Source of the DNA: an uncultured Oscillospiraceae bacterium
Lineage (GTDB): Bacteria > Bacillota > Clostridia > Oscillospirales > Ruminococcaceae
Assembly (NCBI GenBank): GCA_910584715.1
Contig: CAJUAN010000012.1
Span: 1-64,000, forward strand
DNA: 64,000 nucleotides
Direction: 5' to 3'
A program made the translations under genes and the position numbers. Of this stretch, positions 7,844-16,460 are shown piece by piece. The notes under the pieces are model-generated. The model was given only the letters and a program-made list of their open reading frames with translations. It made no database searches and was not told the DNA's origin. How positions within the stretch are numbered: the stretch's first letter is position 1; each line of letters opens with the position of its first letter.

Positions 7844-7917
7844 TACGCGAATAAAGTGTGCGAATGCGGACACTGTAATATTTTTACGTTTAAAATTGTA
7901 AAAATTTTTAAAACCTA

Positions 7918-7946
7918 TTGCAAAAATCTTATACAAATGTTACAAT
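7918..7946 (+). promoter_or_regulatory. Promoter for cellobiose phosphorylase
   Basis: TTGCAA (7918-7923) and TACAAT (7941-7946) are spaced 17 bp apart, 68 bp before the start codon. This separates the phosphorylase gene from the upstream esterase gene. Confidence 0.75.
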
Positions 7947-8013
7947 AACAATATGAATTGTTTTGCCCTTGCGGCGAATTGGCCGGGGCTTTTTATGAAG
8001 GAGTGTATTTGTA

Positions 8014-10422
8014 ATGAATTACGGACATTTTGATCTCGAAAACAAGGAGTATGTTATTACCAGACCCGATACCCCCGCGCCCTGGGCGAACTATCTGGGC
8101 GACCCCGAATACGGCGCGATGATCTCGGGCAACGCCGAGGGCTACAGCTTTGTGAAGTCCGGCGCCAACGGACGTCTTCTGCGCTACCGCTTCAATACCA
8201 ATCTGGCTCTTCCCGGAAGATTTATCTATATCCGCGACAACGATACCGCCGATTACTGGTCCGCTTCCTGGCAGCCTGTGGGCAAGCCCCTTGACAAGTA
8301 CAAGAGCGAGTGCCGCCACGGTACTGCCTATACTGTTATCTCCGCGGAGTACGCGAACGTTAAGTCCCAGGTGACCTATTACGTTCCCAAGGGAAAGACC
8401 TACGAGGTATGGAGAGCGGTCATCACCAACCTTGACAGCAAGCCCCGCAAGCTTTCCGTTTACGGCTTCTGCGAGTTCACCAACGACAACAACTATGAGC
8501 AGGATCAGGTAAACCTCCAGTACACTCAGTTCATTACAAGGACTTCCTTTGAGGAGAACAAGATACTCCAGCACATAAACGAAAACAGCGGCAAATGGGC
8601 GGACGGCTCCAACCACAGAGAACGCTTCTTCGGCATGGTGGGCTCGGACGTTTGCGGCTACTGCGGCGACCTGAACCACTTTATCGGCTCCTACCGCACA
8701 ATGGCTAACCCTATCGCCGTTGAAAGCGGACGCTGTGACAACGCGCTCAACTACAACGCCAACGCCTGCGGAGCCCTCCAGACCGCCGTTACCCTCGGCG
8801 CGGGCGGAACTATCGAGCTTATATACATCGTGGGTCAGCGCTGCAACGCCGAAGCCACGGCTATACTTAACGAATACAAAGAGCCCGGAAAGGTTGACGC
8901 GGAGATCAAGGAGCTTAAAAATTACTGGCACAGCAAGCTGAACAACTTTAAGATAGACACCCCGAGCCCCGAGTTCAACAACATGATAAACGTATGGAAC
9001 GCTTACCAGTGCTTCATAACGTTCATATGGTCCAGAGCCGCTTCCTTTATCTACTGCGGACTGAGAAACGGCTACGGCTACCGCGACACCGTTCAGGATA
9101 TCCAGGGTATCATTCACCTTGACCCCGAAATGGCTGCGGACAAGATACGCTTCATGCTTTCCGCTCAGGTGGACAACGGCGCGGGTCTGCCCCTCGTTAA
9201 GTTCAACCACAACGCGGGTCACGAGACCTGTCCCGATGAGAACGACGAGAATTCCATTTACGCCAAGGAGACGGGTCACCCCTCTTACCGCGCGGACGAC
9301 GCTCTCTGGCTGTTCCCCACAATTTCCAAGTACATCGGCGAAAGCGGAAATAAGGCGTTCCTGGACGAGGTTATCTTATACTCCAACGGTGGAGAGGATA
9401 CTGTTTACAATCACCTTAAAAAGGCTATCGACTTCTCAATGAATCACCTGGGAGGTCACGATATGCCCGCGGGTCTCCACGCGGACTGGAACGACTGTCT
9501 GCGTATGGGCAAAAAGGGCGAGTCCACATTTGTGGCGTTCCAGCTTTACTACGCAATGACGGTTCTCAAGGGCTACGCTCAGGAGAAAAACGATACCGAC
9601 TATATCAAGTACCTTGACGACGTTCAGGGCAAGCTGGGCGCGTCCCTCGCAAAGTGCTGGGACGAGGACAGGTTTATCCGCGGCATACGGGAGGACGGCG
9701 TTATCGTGGGCGCAAAGAAAGACCCCGAGGCGAATATGTGGCTCAATCCTCAGAGCTGGAGCGTAATTTCCGGCTTCGCTTCAAAGGAGCAGGGCGAAAA
9801 GGCTATGGAGTCCGTTCACGAGATACTGAACACTCCCTACGGCGTGAAGCTGCTTGAACCTCCCTATGTCAAGGATTACTTCGACGGTGCGCTCATGCAC
9901 ATCTTCAACCCCGACACAAAGGAAAACGGCGGTATCTTCTCTCAGTCCCAGGGCTGGGCGATACTGGCGGAATCCCTCCTCGGCCACGGCAACAGGGCTT
10001 TCGAGTACTTTATGGAGTCCTCTCCCGCGGCTATGAACGACAAGGCGGAGATACGCGTTATCGAGCCTTACGCTCATGGACAGTTCACCGAGTCCACCCG
10101 TTCGCCCTATGAGGGACGTTCTCACGTTCACTGGCTGACGGGTACGGCTTCCACGGTAATGGTAGGCTGCGTTGAGGGTATTTTGGGTATGCGTCCCAAC
10201 GCCGACGGACTGACCGTTGCTCCCGCGGTTCCCTCCGACTGGGCAAGCTACACGGTGGAGAAGATGTTCAGGGGCAAGAAGCTGAACATGACTTTCAACA
10301 ATCCCAACCACGCGGAAAGCGGAGTATCCTCAATCGTCCTCAACGGCGAGAAGCTTGACGGAAACTTTATTCCCGCGGATAAGCTTAAAGAGGAGAACGA
10401 GGTTACTGTTACTCTCGGCTGA
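8014..10422 (+). CDS. GH94 cellobiose phosphorylase
   Basis: A cytosolic 802-residue glycoside hydrolase family 94 enzyme that phosphorolyses cellobiose to glucose-1-phosphate and glucose, saving ATP during cellulose use. Length fits cellobiose phosphorylases (about 810) rather than the larger cellodextrin enzymes. Evidence: the N-terminal MNYGHFDLENKEYVITRPDTP; the FIYCGLRNGYGYRDTVQD segment; the HADWNDC motif (Asp491-Asp494) carrying the catalytic acid; and the late VHWLTGTASTV and EGILG segments of the phosphate site. There is no signal peptide. It has its own promoter and a strong terminator, so it is monocistronic. Chitobiose or laminaribiose specificity cannot be fully excluded. Confidence 0.93.
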   Translation: MNYGHFDLENKEYVITRPDTPAPWANYLGDPEYGAMISGNAEGYSFVKSGANGRLLRYRFNTNLALPGRFIYIRDNDTADYWSASWQPVGKPLDKYKSECRHGTAYTVISAEYANVKSQVTYYVPKGKTYEVWRAVITNLDSKPRKLSVYGFCEFTNDNNYEQDQVNLQYTQFITRTSFEENKILQHINENSGKWADGSNHRERFFGMVGSDVCGYCGDLNHFIGSYRTMANPIAVESGRCDNALNYNANACGALQTAVTLGAGGTIELIYIVGQRCNAEATAILNEYKEPGKVDAEIKELKNYWHSKLNNFKIDTPSPEFNNMINVWNAYQCFITFIWSRAASFIYCGLRNGYGYRDTVQDIQGIIHLDPEMAADKIRFMLSAQVDNGAGLPLVKFNHNAGHETCPDENDENSIYAKETGHPSYRADDALWLFPTISKYIGESGNKAFLDEVILYSNGGEDTVYNHLKKAIDFSMNHLGGHDMPAGLHADWNDCLRMGKKGESTFVAFQLYYAMTVLKGYAQEKNDTDYIKYLDDVQGKLGASLAKCWDEDRFIRGIREDGVIVGAKKDPEANMWLNPQSWSVISGFASKEQGEKAMESVHEILNTPYGVKLLEPPYVKDYFDGALMHIFNPDTKENGGIFSQSQGWAILAESLLGHGNRAFEYFMESSPAAMNDKAEIRVIEPYAHGQFTESTRSPYEGRSHVHWLTGTASTVMVGCVEGILGMRPNADGLTVAPAVPSDWASYTVEKMFRGKKLNMTFNNPNHAESGVSSIVLNGEKLDGNFIPADKLKEENEVTVTLG

Positions 10423-10444
10423 TTAGATTTACTGTAAAATTTAT

Positions 10445-10477
10445 GCAGCGCGGCGTTTTTGCCGCGCTGCATTTCTT
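10445..10477 (+). terminator. Intrinsic terminator after cellobiose phosphorylase
   Basis: GCAGCGCGGC and GCCGCGCTGC form a perfect 10-bp stem with a GTTTTT loop, followed by ATTTCTT. Confidence 0.85.
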
Positions 10478-10508
10478 ATAACTAATTAAAGATTTTTTTA
10501 ATTAGTTA

Positions 10509-10560
10509 TTGACAAAAAGGAAAACGCGTGCTATAATCTATTTAAATAAATATTTAAATA
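10509..10560 (+). promoter_or_regulatory. Perfect promoter and candidate operator of the sdpR-like gene
   Basis: TTGACA (10509-10514), 17 bp, TATAAT (10532-10537). Directly downstream lies the AT palindrome ATTTAAATAAATATTTAAAT (10541-10560), well placed as an autorepressor operator. Since the promoter occupies 10509-10537, translation cannot start there. Confidence 0.85.
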
Positions 10561-10580
10561 GTGGAAATAAGGTGATAAAA

Positions 10581-10943
10581 TTGGGTTTTGAAAATACTTG
10601 CAGGGCGATCGCAGACCCTGTCCGCAGGGAGATACTTTCACAGCTTAAGGGAGGGAAGCTTTCGGCGGGCGAGATAGGCGCGAATTTTGATATGACAGCC
10701 GCCGCGGTGTCCTATCATTTGAGTATACTGAAAAAAGCCGATCTTGTCAGCGAAAGCAGGTACAAAAATTATATTTATTACGAGCTTAATACTACGGTGC
10801 TTGACGAAATGATATTGTGGATAGAAAATCTGAAAGGAGAGAATGTCAATGAAAAAGAACACGAAGCTTTCGAGAATACTTTTTGCAACGGTGTTAATTC
10901 CGATAGTCGCGGTGCTGATCGCTCTGCAGCTTCTGCCGGATAA
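10581..10943 (+). CDS. SdpR-like ArsR-family autorepressor
   Basis: A winged-helix ArsR-type repressor. Residues about 3-85 fit the SdpR subgroup: FENTCRAIADPVRREIL, then a recognition-helix region (MTAAAVSYHLSILKKADLV) and a wing (SESRYKNYIYYELN). It is paired with an sdpI-like gene, as in B. subtilis where SdpR and SdpI control immunity. The TTG at 10581 behind AAGGTGA is the likeliest start; a GTG at 10572 is the alternative. The frame runs on about 30 residues past the conserved domain and overlaps the next gene by 95 nt, an atypical tail that may reflect loss of the usual stop codon. Confidence 0.82.
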   Translation: MGFENTCRAIADPVRREILSQLKGGKLSAGEIGANFDMTAAAVSYHLSILKKADLVSESRYKNYIYYELNTTVLDEMILWIENLKGENVNEKEHEAFENTFCNGVNSDSRGADRSAASAG

Positions 10944-11532
10944 AATTCCCGCACATTACGATATTAATATGAATATCGACCGCTGGGGAAGTAAGTACGA
11001 AACCCTGCTTTTTCCCGCTGTTACCCTGGTCATGGCAATTTTTATGTATATAATGGCTCGGTTTGCTGCAAAGCAAGAAAACGGCGCGGGCAACTATAAG
11101 GTACTGATGATATGCGGGATTTCGATCAATCTCCTTTTTTCGGCAATGACAGTCTGGTCGCTTGCGTTGGCTTTCAAGGCGGTCAGCGGCAGGGAAATAA
11201 ACGGAGTGCTGTCAGTAAAAATCATCTTTATTTTTGCCGGTATAGTTATAGCAACAATCGGTAATTTTATGCCTAAATGCAAGCTTAATTCACTTATTGG
11301 ACTGCGTACAAAGTGGAGCATGGCAAACGAGGACGTATGGTTTAAATGCCAGCGTTTCGGCGGTGTACTTCTTGTTATATGCGGCATTATTATGTCGCTG
11401 ATCTCGGCATTGGCTGACAGTATTATGCTGATTCTGACGGCGAATATTATTATTGCGGTAACAGCTGTGGGAGGTTCTGCCGCAGTCAGCAAGATTATTT
11501 ATGACAGGCATCAGGGAAGCGGCGGTAAATAG
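10849..11532 (+). CDS. SdpI-family membrane protein (DUF1648/SdpI)
   Basis: A 227-residue integral membrane protein with about six hydrophobic segments. The N-terminal part has the DUF1648 pattern (LPDKIPAHYDINMNIDRWGSK) and the C-terminal part the SdpI pattern (IGLRTKWSMANEDVWFKCQR). B. subtilis SdpI gives immunity to the SdpC toxin and relays a signal that sequesters SdpR. No sdpABC toxin genes are present here, so it may be an orphan immunity or envelope-stress protein. ATG 10849 has AAAGGAGA eight bases upstream; an ATG six bases earlier is too close. The start lies inside the repressor gene. Confidence 0.82.
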   Translation: MKKNTKLSRILFATVLIPIVAVLIALQLLPDKIPAHYDINMNIDRWGSKYETLLFPAVTLVMAIFMYIMARFAAKQENGAGNYKVLMICGISINLLFSAMTVWSLALAFKAVSGREINGVLSVKIIFIFAGIVIATIGNFMPKCKLNSLIGLRTKWSMANEDVWFKCQRFGGVLLVICGIIMSLISALADSIMLILTANIIIAVTAVGGSAAVSKIIYDRHQGSGGK

Positions 11533-11566
11533 AACAATAAAAATCAATAAGAAACGGAATGGAAAT

Positions 11567-12187
11567 ATGTCTCAGAATAATTCAAAAAAACCTAAGATCG
11601 AATACGGCAGAAAAATCCTGAACGCGGGAACCTTGCTCGCCCCCCTGCCCGCGGTAATGGTCTCCTGCGGAACGCCCGAGAAAGCCAACGTGCTGACAGT
11701 AGCATGGACTGGGATACTGAACACAAAGCCGCCCATGACCTATATTTCCGTGCGCCCCACGCGGCATTCCTACGGAATTATAAAGGAGAGCGGTGAGTTC
11801 GTGATAAACCTTACTACGTCGAAAATGGTCAGGGAAACCGACTTCTGCGGCGTGAAAAGCGGCAGGGATACCGACAAGCTGAAAAAGTGCGGACTTCACC
11901 CCGCGGCGGCTTCGGCGGTAAAGGCTCCGCTGATAGAGGAAAGCCCTCTTGCGCTGGAGTGCAGAGTCGCCGAGATAAAGCCGTTTGGCAGCCACGATAT
12001 GTTTATCGCGGAAATTCTGGCGGTAAACGTTGATGACAGGTACATCGACAGCAAGGGGAAGATAAACCTCAATCAGGCGGGGCTTATGGCGTATTCCCAC
12101 GGGGAATATTTCGCTCTCGGCAGGAAGTTGGGGAGCTTCGGGTATTCGGTGGCGAAGCGCGGATCGAAAACAAAGCAAAAATTTTAA
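11567..12187 (+). CDS. Flavin reductase family protein (FMN-binding)
   Basis: A 206-residue member of the flavin reductase-like split-barrel family. Typical segments are PLPAVMVSCG, NVLTVAWTGILNTKPPMTYIS, VRPTRHSY and TDFCGVKSGRDTDK; the C-terminal quarter ends in a basic tail (VAKRGSKTKQKF). It probably binds FMN in the cytosol; substrate unknown. The ATG at 11567 lies 35 bp after the sdpI-like gene, so it may be cotranscribed. The ribosome site is weak (GGAATGGA). It is more distant from the protein at 873-1364 than a recent duplicate would be. Confidence 0.8.
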   Translation: MSQNNSKKPKIEYGRKILNAGTLLAPLPAVMVSCGTPEKANVLTVAWTGILNTKPPMTYISVRPTRHSYGIIKESGEFVINLTTSKMVRETDFCGVKSGRDTDKLKKCGLHPAAASAVKAPLIEESPLALECRVAEIKPFGSHDMFIAEILAVNVDDRYIDSKGKINLNQAGLMAYSHGEYFALGRKLGSFGYSVAKRGSKTKQKF

Positions 12188-12360
12188 AATACCGGAGCAT
12201 TCGTGCTGTCCTTATATTTAATGCTAAACTATCGTCTCGGGAGAGCACTGCGATTTTCCGCTTATAGACGGCGGCAGGGGTAAAGGCTCAGCCTTTAGGG
12301 CGATAGCGATATAGAAGTTTCCCCAAAATATCGTTATTAAGACAAATACAGCGGATTATA

Positions 12361-12400
12361 AAACTGCCGATATCCAGCAATTATCGGCAGTTTTGTTTTT
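12361..12400. terminator. Bidirectional terminator between convergent genes
   Basis: AAACTGCCGATA and TATCGGCAGTTT form a 12-bp stem; T-rich DNA follows on the plus strand (TTTTGTTTTTATTTTTTT) and a short T-run on the minus strand. It separates the flavin reductase gene from the convergent AraC gene. The 170 bp before it show no gene. Confidence 0.8.
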
Positions 12401-13289
12401 ATTTTTTTCTGTATTCGCTTGGGGTGACACCGAAAAGTTCTTTGAAACTGCGGCAGAAGTACCCTACATTTTCAAAACCTGTGTCATTTGCAATTGAATA
12501 AACGCTGCTCCCCGTGGCAGCAAGAAGCTTTGCGGCACGTTTCAGTCTGTAATTTATCAAATAGCTTACGGGAGAAATGTGCAGATATTTGTTAAATATA
12601 TTCAGCGCGCTGCTTTTGCTGACAGATACGGTTTGCGCTATGTCGGCAAGGGTTATATGTTCCGCGTAATTTTTATGTATGTACTGCATCATTATCTGAA
12701 GCTGCGCCTGCGTGTGGGCGGACGCTTTTGCTGTAGGAATACTTTCCGATATATTTACATTTTCGTATATGGTTCTCCATATTTTCAGCAGAAGTTCAAC
12801 TGTTTTTATTTCGCAAACAGCAGTCCTTTCCTGAACGTCAAATACTGACAGCAGGTTTTTCAGAACGTCATTCTGCCATGGAATTTCGGGTAAAAATGTC
12901 AGACACTCGATTGACGAATCAAGCAGGGGCTGTATATACTTGAGGTATATCAAGCTGTCCTCCGAGGAAAGCAGGGACGGCGAAAATACGATATTTGGGA
13001 TAATAACGCTTTCAGACGCTTCAAAACGGTGAATAACCTGCGAATTTATAAATATGCCCGTACCCTCGGTCAGAACGCGTCTGCCGCTTCCGACAAGAAA
13101 TTCGGCAGTACCCTTTTCAATAAATACAAATTCCACCTCGGAATGCCAGTGCCAGTCAATGCAGTGAAAATCAAACAGCCATATATCCTCCTTATAGTAT
13201 TTGAAAGGATATTCCTTGCTGCCATGACAAACGGTTTCCCTAAGAGTCTCGTCGGTTTTTATCCTGCTGTAGTTGTTGTCCGCAGTCAT
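12399..13289 (-). CDS. AraC-family transcriptional regulator with cupin domain
   Basis: A 296-residue regulator. The N-terminal half is cupin-like (WHWHSEVEFVFIEKGTAEFLVG), suited to sense a sugar or related ligand; the C-terminal 100 residues hold two helix-turn-helix motifs of AraC type (ITLADIAQTVSVSKSSALNIFNKYLHISP and VYSIANDTGFENVGYFCRSFKELFGVTPSEYR). ATG 13289 has GGAGG eight bases upstream and is preferred over a longer reading that would run into the divergent promoter. It is divergent from the MFS-DUF1349 pair and is their likely regulator. Confidence 0.88.
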   Translation of the reverse strand: MTADNNYSRIKTDETLRETVCHGSKEYPFKYYKEDIWLFDFHCIDWHWHSEVEFVFIEKGTAEFLVGSGRRVLTEGTGIFINSQVIHRFEASESVIIPNIVFSPSLLSSEDSLIYLKYIQPLLDSSIECLTFLPEIPWQNDVLKNLLSVFDVQERTAVCEIKTVELLLKIWRTIYENVNISESIPTAKASAHTQAQLQIMMQYIHKNYAEHITLADIAQTVSVSKSSALNIFNKYLHISPVSYLINYRLKRAAKLLAATGSSVYSIANDTGFENVGYFCRSFKELFGVTPSEYRKK

Positions 13290-13340
13290 TGCCGCGCCTC
13301 CTTTTTGCGATATTGTGTAATAAAATTGTGAAATAGTGTC

Positions 13341-13377
13341 TTGATTTTCCAACATACCTGTGATATGATACAATCAC
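13341..13377 (+). promoter_or_regulatory. MFS operon promoter with overlapping palindrome
   Basis: TTGATT (13341-13346) and TATGAT (13364-13369) are spaced 17 bp. The dyad GTGATATGATACAATCAC (13360-13377) covers the -10 box and is a plausible binding site for the divergent AraC regulator or another repressor. Confidence 0.7.
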
Positions 13378-13407
13378 ATTATAACAATAAATCGGAGGGA
13401 AGTCAAT

Positions 13408-14604
13408 ATGGCAAAAAATTATAAAAAGACTTTAACGGCTTGCTATCTGGGCTTTATAACTCAGGCAATAGCGGCAAACTTCGCGCCGCTGCTGTTTCTT
13501 AAATTTCACAGCGATTACGGCATACCGCTCGGTAAAATCGCCCTTATATCCTCGGTGTTTTTTGTAACGCAGCTTATTACGGACGTTTTATGCGCAAAAT
13601 TTGCGGACAGGATAGGATACCGTCAATGCGCTGTGACTGCTGAAATATGTTCTGCCGCGGGACTTGTGGGACTTGCGTTTTTACCCGGGCTTTTGTCCGA
13701 CCCGTTTGCCGGGATAATAACAAGCGTTGTAGTCTATGCCGTAGGCAGCGGACTTATAGAAGTGCTGGGCAGTCCTATTGTCGAAGCGTGTCCCTTTGAA
13801 AACAAGGACGCAGTTATGAGCCTGCTGCACTCCTTTTATTGCTGGGGCTCGGTTGGAGTAATACTTATATCAACGCTTTTTTTCGCGGTATTCGGCATAG
13901 AAAGTTGGAAATGGCTTGCCTGCGTTTGGGCGGTGATACCCGTTGTCAATGTGTTTAATTTTGCGGTCTGTCCTATCGAAAGACTTACGGACGAGGGAGA
14001 GGGAATGAAAATAAGCGGACTGCTTCGCGTACCGCTGTTCTGGCTGGCAATTATCCTGATGATCTGCGCGGGGGCTTCCGAGCTGTCAATGGCGCAGTGG
14101 GCTTCGGCGTACTCCGAAGCGGCTCTCGGTTTGTCAAAGGCAGCGGGCGACCTTGCGGGTCCATGTATGTTTGCGGTAACAATGGGCATAAGCAGGGCAA
14201 TTTACGGGAAGTACGGAAGCAAGCTGAACTTAATGAAATTTATGCTTGGCTCGGGCTGTCTTTGCCTGATGTGCTATATAGCCGCTTCGCTGTCGGGCTC
14301 GCCCGCGGTAGGCTTGGCAGGCTGCATTGTCTGCGGATTTTCCGTGGGAATTATGTGGCCCGGTACGATAAGCATATGCTCGGGACGTATTCCCGACGGC
14401 GGTACGGCTATGTTTGCCCTGTTGGCTATGGCGGGAGATCTGGGCGGGTCATTGGGTCCCGGCTTAGTAGGCGGAGCAGCACAGAGCGCAAACGACAATT
14501 TGCAGAGAGGAATGTTGGTCGGCTGTATATTCCCATTGGTACTGATAATATCTCTTCTTTTGCTGAAAATCACAGGGAGAGATAAGAATACAAAAAATTC
14601 ATGA
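13408..14604 (+). CDS. MFS transporter (sugar-type)
   Basis: A 398-residue major facilitator superfamily protein with about 12 hydrophobic segments and the inter-helix 2-3 loop pattern CAKFADRIGYRQC. The general look (small, soluble-loop-poor, FucP/fucose-permease-like GSGLIEVLGSPIVEA) suggests a sugar or small organic molecule, but the substrate is not determinable. It is transcribed from the palindrome-containing promoter, divergent from the AraC gene and 13 bp upstream of the DUF1349 gene. Confidence 0.85.
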   Translation: MAKNYKKTLTACYLGFITQAIAANFAPLLFLKFHSDYGIPLGKIALISSVFFVTQLITDVLCAKFADRIGYRQCAVTAEICSAAGLVGLAFLPGLLSDPFAGIITSVVVYAVGSGLIEVLGSPIVEACPFENKDAVMSLLHSFYCWGSVGVILISTLFFAVFGIESWKWLACVWAVIPVVNVFNFAVCPIERLTDEGEGMKISGLLRVPLFWLAIILMICAGASELSMAQWASAYSEAALGLSKAAGDLAGPCMFAVTMGISRAIYGKYGSKLNLMKFMLGSGCLCLMCYIAASLSGSPAVGLAGCIVCGFSVGIMWPGTISICSGRIPDGGTAMFALLAMAGDLGGSLGPGLVGGAAQSANDNLQRGMLVGCIFPLVLIISLLLLKITGRDKNTKNS

Positions 14605-14617
14605 GGAGAAAATTGTA

Positions 14618-15205
14618 ATGGAATTCAAATGGCTGAACGAAAGCGAAATTAAAAAATCGGGGAACAGGATAGAGATAATCGCACCCCCGAAAACGGATTT
14701 TTTCTGCGGAAGCATTGACGAGTGTGAGGAAGGAATGCTGCCTGAGTCGCTTTGCAACGCGCCCTATTATTATACCGAAATTGAGGGCGATTTTGTGCTG
14801 ACGGTAAAGGTTTCCCACGATTTCAAAGATACCTACGATTCGGCTTCGGTTATGGTAATGAAAGACCTTAAATGCTGGGCAAAATGCTGCTTTGAGCTTA
14901 CCGATTTCGGCACTCACGCGGCAGTAAGTGTTGTTACAAAGTGCGATTCCGACGACGCTAACGGCTGCAATATTGAGGGAAACACAGCTTGGCTTAAGGT
15001 CTGTCGTGTGGGAAATAATTTTGCCTTTCACTATTCCGTTGACGGCGAAAGCTTCTATATGATGAGGTATTTTTATCTGTCTGTCGAGCCTGTCATTAAG
15101 GTAGGATTACTGGCGCAGGCTCCAACGGGCAGCGGCGGTTTGAGAATTTACGAGGACTTGTCTGTTGAGATGAAAACCGTAAAAAATATCAGGGCGGGAA
15201 AATAG
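14618..15205 (+). CDS. DUF1349 domain protein
   Basis: A 195-residue cytosolic protein that fits the DUF1349 family, concanavalin-like beta-sandwiches of unknown activity often found near sugar genes. Seen: KTDFFCGSIDE near the N-terminus, YDSASVMVMKDLKCWAKCCFE, a central VSVVTKCDSDDANGC segment and the C-terminal VGLLAQAPTGSGGLRIYEDL. It is the second gene of the AraC-controlled operon, 13 bp after the transporter, which suggests a role with the imported compound. It is unusually rich in Cys for an intracellular sandwich. Confidence 0.75.
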   Translation: MEFKWLNESEIKKSGNRIEIIAPPKTDFFCGSIDECEEGMLPESLCNAPYYYTEIEGDFVLTVKVSHDFKDTYDSASVMVMKDLKCWAKCCFELTDFGTHAAVSVVTKCDSDDANGCNIEGNTAWLKVCRVGNNFAFHYSVDGESFYMMRYFYLSVEPVIKVGLLAQAPTGSGGLRIYEDLSVEMKTVKNIRAGK

Positions 15206-15386
15206 GCCGCTATTACATTTTTCATAGATTTGCATGCTATAGAAAGCACATAACCCATCACGGCTGTGTGTTGAAATTGTAATTTTCAACATGCTTGCGA
15301 GGATTTCACAGGCGTGCAGAGGAAACGGCTGTTCCTCGGAGAGCGTCTGTACTTATGATATTGTCCCGAAGCTGTCAAAACAAAAA

Positions 15387-15414
15387 ACGCTCCCTGTCGG
15401 TTTACGGCAGGGGG
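15387..15414 (-). terminator. Terminator of the SLOG gene
   Basis: On the minus strand CCCCCTGCCG and CGACAGGGAG pair around the stop codon of the SLOG gene and are followed by GCGTTTTTTGTTTT. The stop codon lies in the loop. Confidence 0.7.
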
Positions 15415-15731
15415 ACTTTTATTTCCTTTCCCATTTCGCGGCACTTTTTTATGACAAACCTTGTGCCGTTTGATTTTCCGTCCCAGAACGCGAGAACGGT
15501 ATCCGCATTTTCAATGATAGTAATATTGCGCTTCAGCGGCGCACGCCGACCGTATTTTTCGTACTCGGGCAGAAATTCCGTCAGCTTTATATTGTGGGCT
15601 ATGGCATAGTTCCGGGCGCAGGCGTCAACTCCCCTTGCGCCTCCGGAAATGATCTCCGTCGTCCCCTCGGGAAGATATTTTCCCAGATCGTCCACCGTAA
15701 GACTGCGGGAGCCTATTACCGCTACTTTCAT
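15402..15731 (-). CDS. SLOG-domain protein (YspA/YpsA-like, DUF2493)
   Basis: A 109-residue Rossmann-like protein of the SLOG superfamily, which bind nucleotides or nucleotide-derived ligands. Motifs: VIGSRSLTVDDL (residues 5-16), ISGGARGVDACARNYA near 28-43 and the ADTVLAFWDGKSNGTRFVI segment near 76-94. Stand-alone versions have no assigned function; some act in stress or phage-response settings. It is divergent from the RHH/XRE cassette, sharing a 110-bp AT-rich intergenic region with repeated TATAATATATCTATA sequences. Confidence 0.8.
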   Translation of the reverse strand: MKVAVIGSRSLTVDDLGKYLPEGTTEIISGGARGVDACARNYAIAHNIKLTEFLPEYEKYGRRAPLKRNITIIENADTVLAFWDGKSNGTRFVIKKCREMGKEIKVPLP

Positions 15732-15841
15732 TTCTGTTCCTCCTTAAAATAATATAGATATATAATATATCTATACATTACATTATATCATATTTTTAAG
15801 ATAAAATAAATGTATAATATATCTATAAAGGAAGAAATTTT

Positions 15842-16057
15842 ATGTCTGTCAAAAGCTTGTCTATACGAATTGAAGACGAAATGCTTCAAAAGGTAGCTTA
15901 TGTTGCCGATTATGAGGGGCGTTCAACAAACAGCCATATCCTTGTGCTTATAAGAAATAACGTTAAACAGTTTGAAGAAAGTAATGGAAAAATTGAGCTT
16001 GACCGCCCGATTGACAGTGATGAAAATGTTAAGCCGACAGCAAAAAATAAACTGTAA
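15842..16057 (+). CDS. Ribbon-helix-helix (Arc/CopG-like) small protein
   Basis: A 71-residue protein starting MSVKSLSIRIEDEML. The N-terminal beta strand and two helices (KSLSIRIEDEMLQKVAYVADYEGRSTNSHILVLIRNNVKQF) fit a ribbon-helix-helix DNA-binding fold, followed by a polar tail. The start follows AAAGGAAG. It is the first gene of a two-gene unit with an XRE protein; a degraded second copy of this gene lies at 16337-16460. It could be an antitoxin-like or autoregulatory repressor; no toxin is visible. Confidence 0.75.
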   Translation: MSVKSLSIRIEDEMLQKVAYVADYEGRSTNSHILVLIRNNVKQFEESNGKIELDRPIDSDENVKPTAKNKL

Positions 16058-16111
16058 ATTCTTCTGAAATTCTATCCTCTGGTCTCTGTTTTCTAATAGG
16101 GGGTGTTTTAC

Positions 16112-16336
16112 GTGGCATATGAAAGAATGCGGGATATGCGCGAGGACAACGATTTGACGCAAAAGAAAATTGCCGAATATTTAATGTGCGACCAATCGCT
16201 TTATTCAAAATATGAAAGAGGCGAACGTGAAATACCGCTGAGTCTTTTGATAAAACTTGCGGATTATTACGATGTCAGCCTTGATTATCTTGTGGGCAGA
16301 ACCGACGTGAAAAAGCCGTATTTAAAGGAGAAATGA
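16112..16336 (+). CDS. XRE-family helix-turn-helix protein (copy 1)
   Basis: A 74-residue single-domain Cro/CI-type DNA-binding protein (VAYERMRDMREDNDLTQKKIAEYL, then SLYSKYERGEREIP and YYDVSLDYLVGRTD). GTG 16112 is chosen because the paralogue at 16461 starts with the same GTGGCATATGAAAGAAT and both have AGG(G/C)GGTGT upstream. It is about 55% identical by eye to the downstream copy. It probably regulates its own cassette. Confidence 0.84.
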   Translation: MAYERMRDMREDNDLTQKKIAEYLMCDQSLYSKYERGEREIPLSLLIKLADYYDVSLDYLVGRTDVKKPYLKEK

Positions 16337-16460
16337 TTTAAAAGACAGTCATATCCCTGTGCTTATAAGAAACAATTTTAATAAAGCAATGGAAAAATTG
16401 AACCGTAAACTTCTCTAAAATCTATTTTTTAATCTCTATTTTCTAACAGGCGGTGTTTAC
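16337..16460 (+). pseudogene. Degraded second copy of the RHH gene
   Basis: Between the two XRE genes the text CATATCCCTGTGCTTATAAG, GCAATGGAAAAATTGAACCG and a TCTATTTTTTAATCTCTATT leader parallels the middle and end of the RHH gene at 15930-16100, but the start and first 30 codons are missing and stop codons interrupt the frame. This shows that the RHH-XRE pair was tandemly duplicated and that the RHH half of the second unit has decayed. Confidence 0.72.

Noticed and set aside
7993..9279. 428-codon open frame on the minus strand across cellobiose phosphorylase
   Set aside because: GH94 motifs lie on the plus strand with promoter, ribosome site and terminator. The opposite frame has none.
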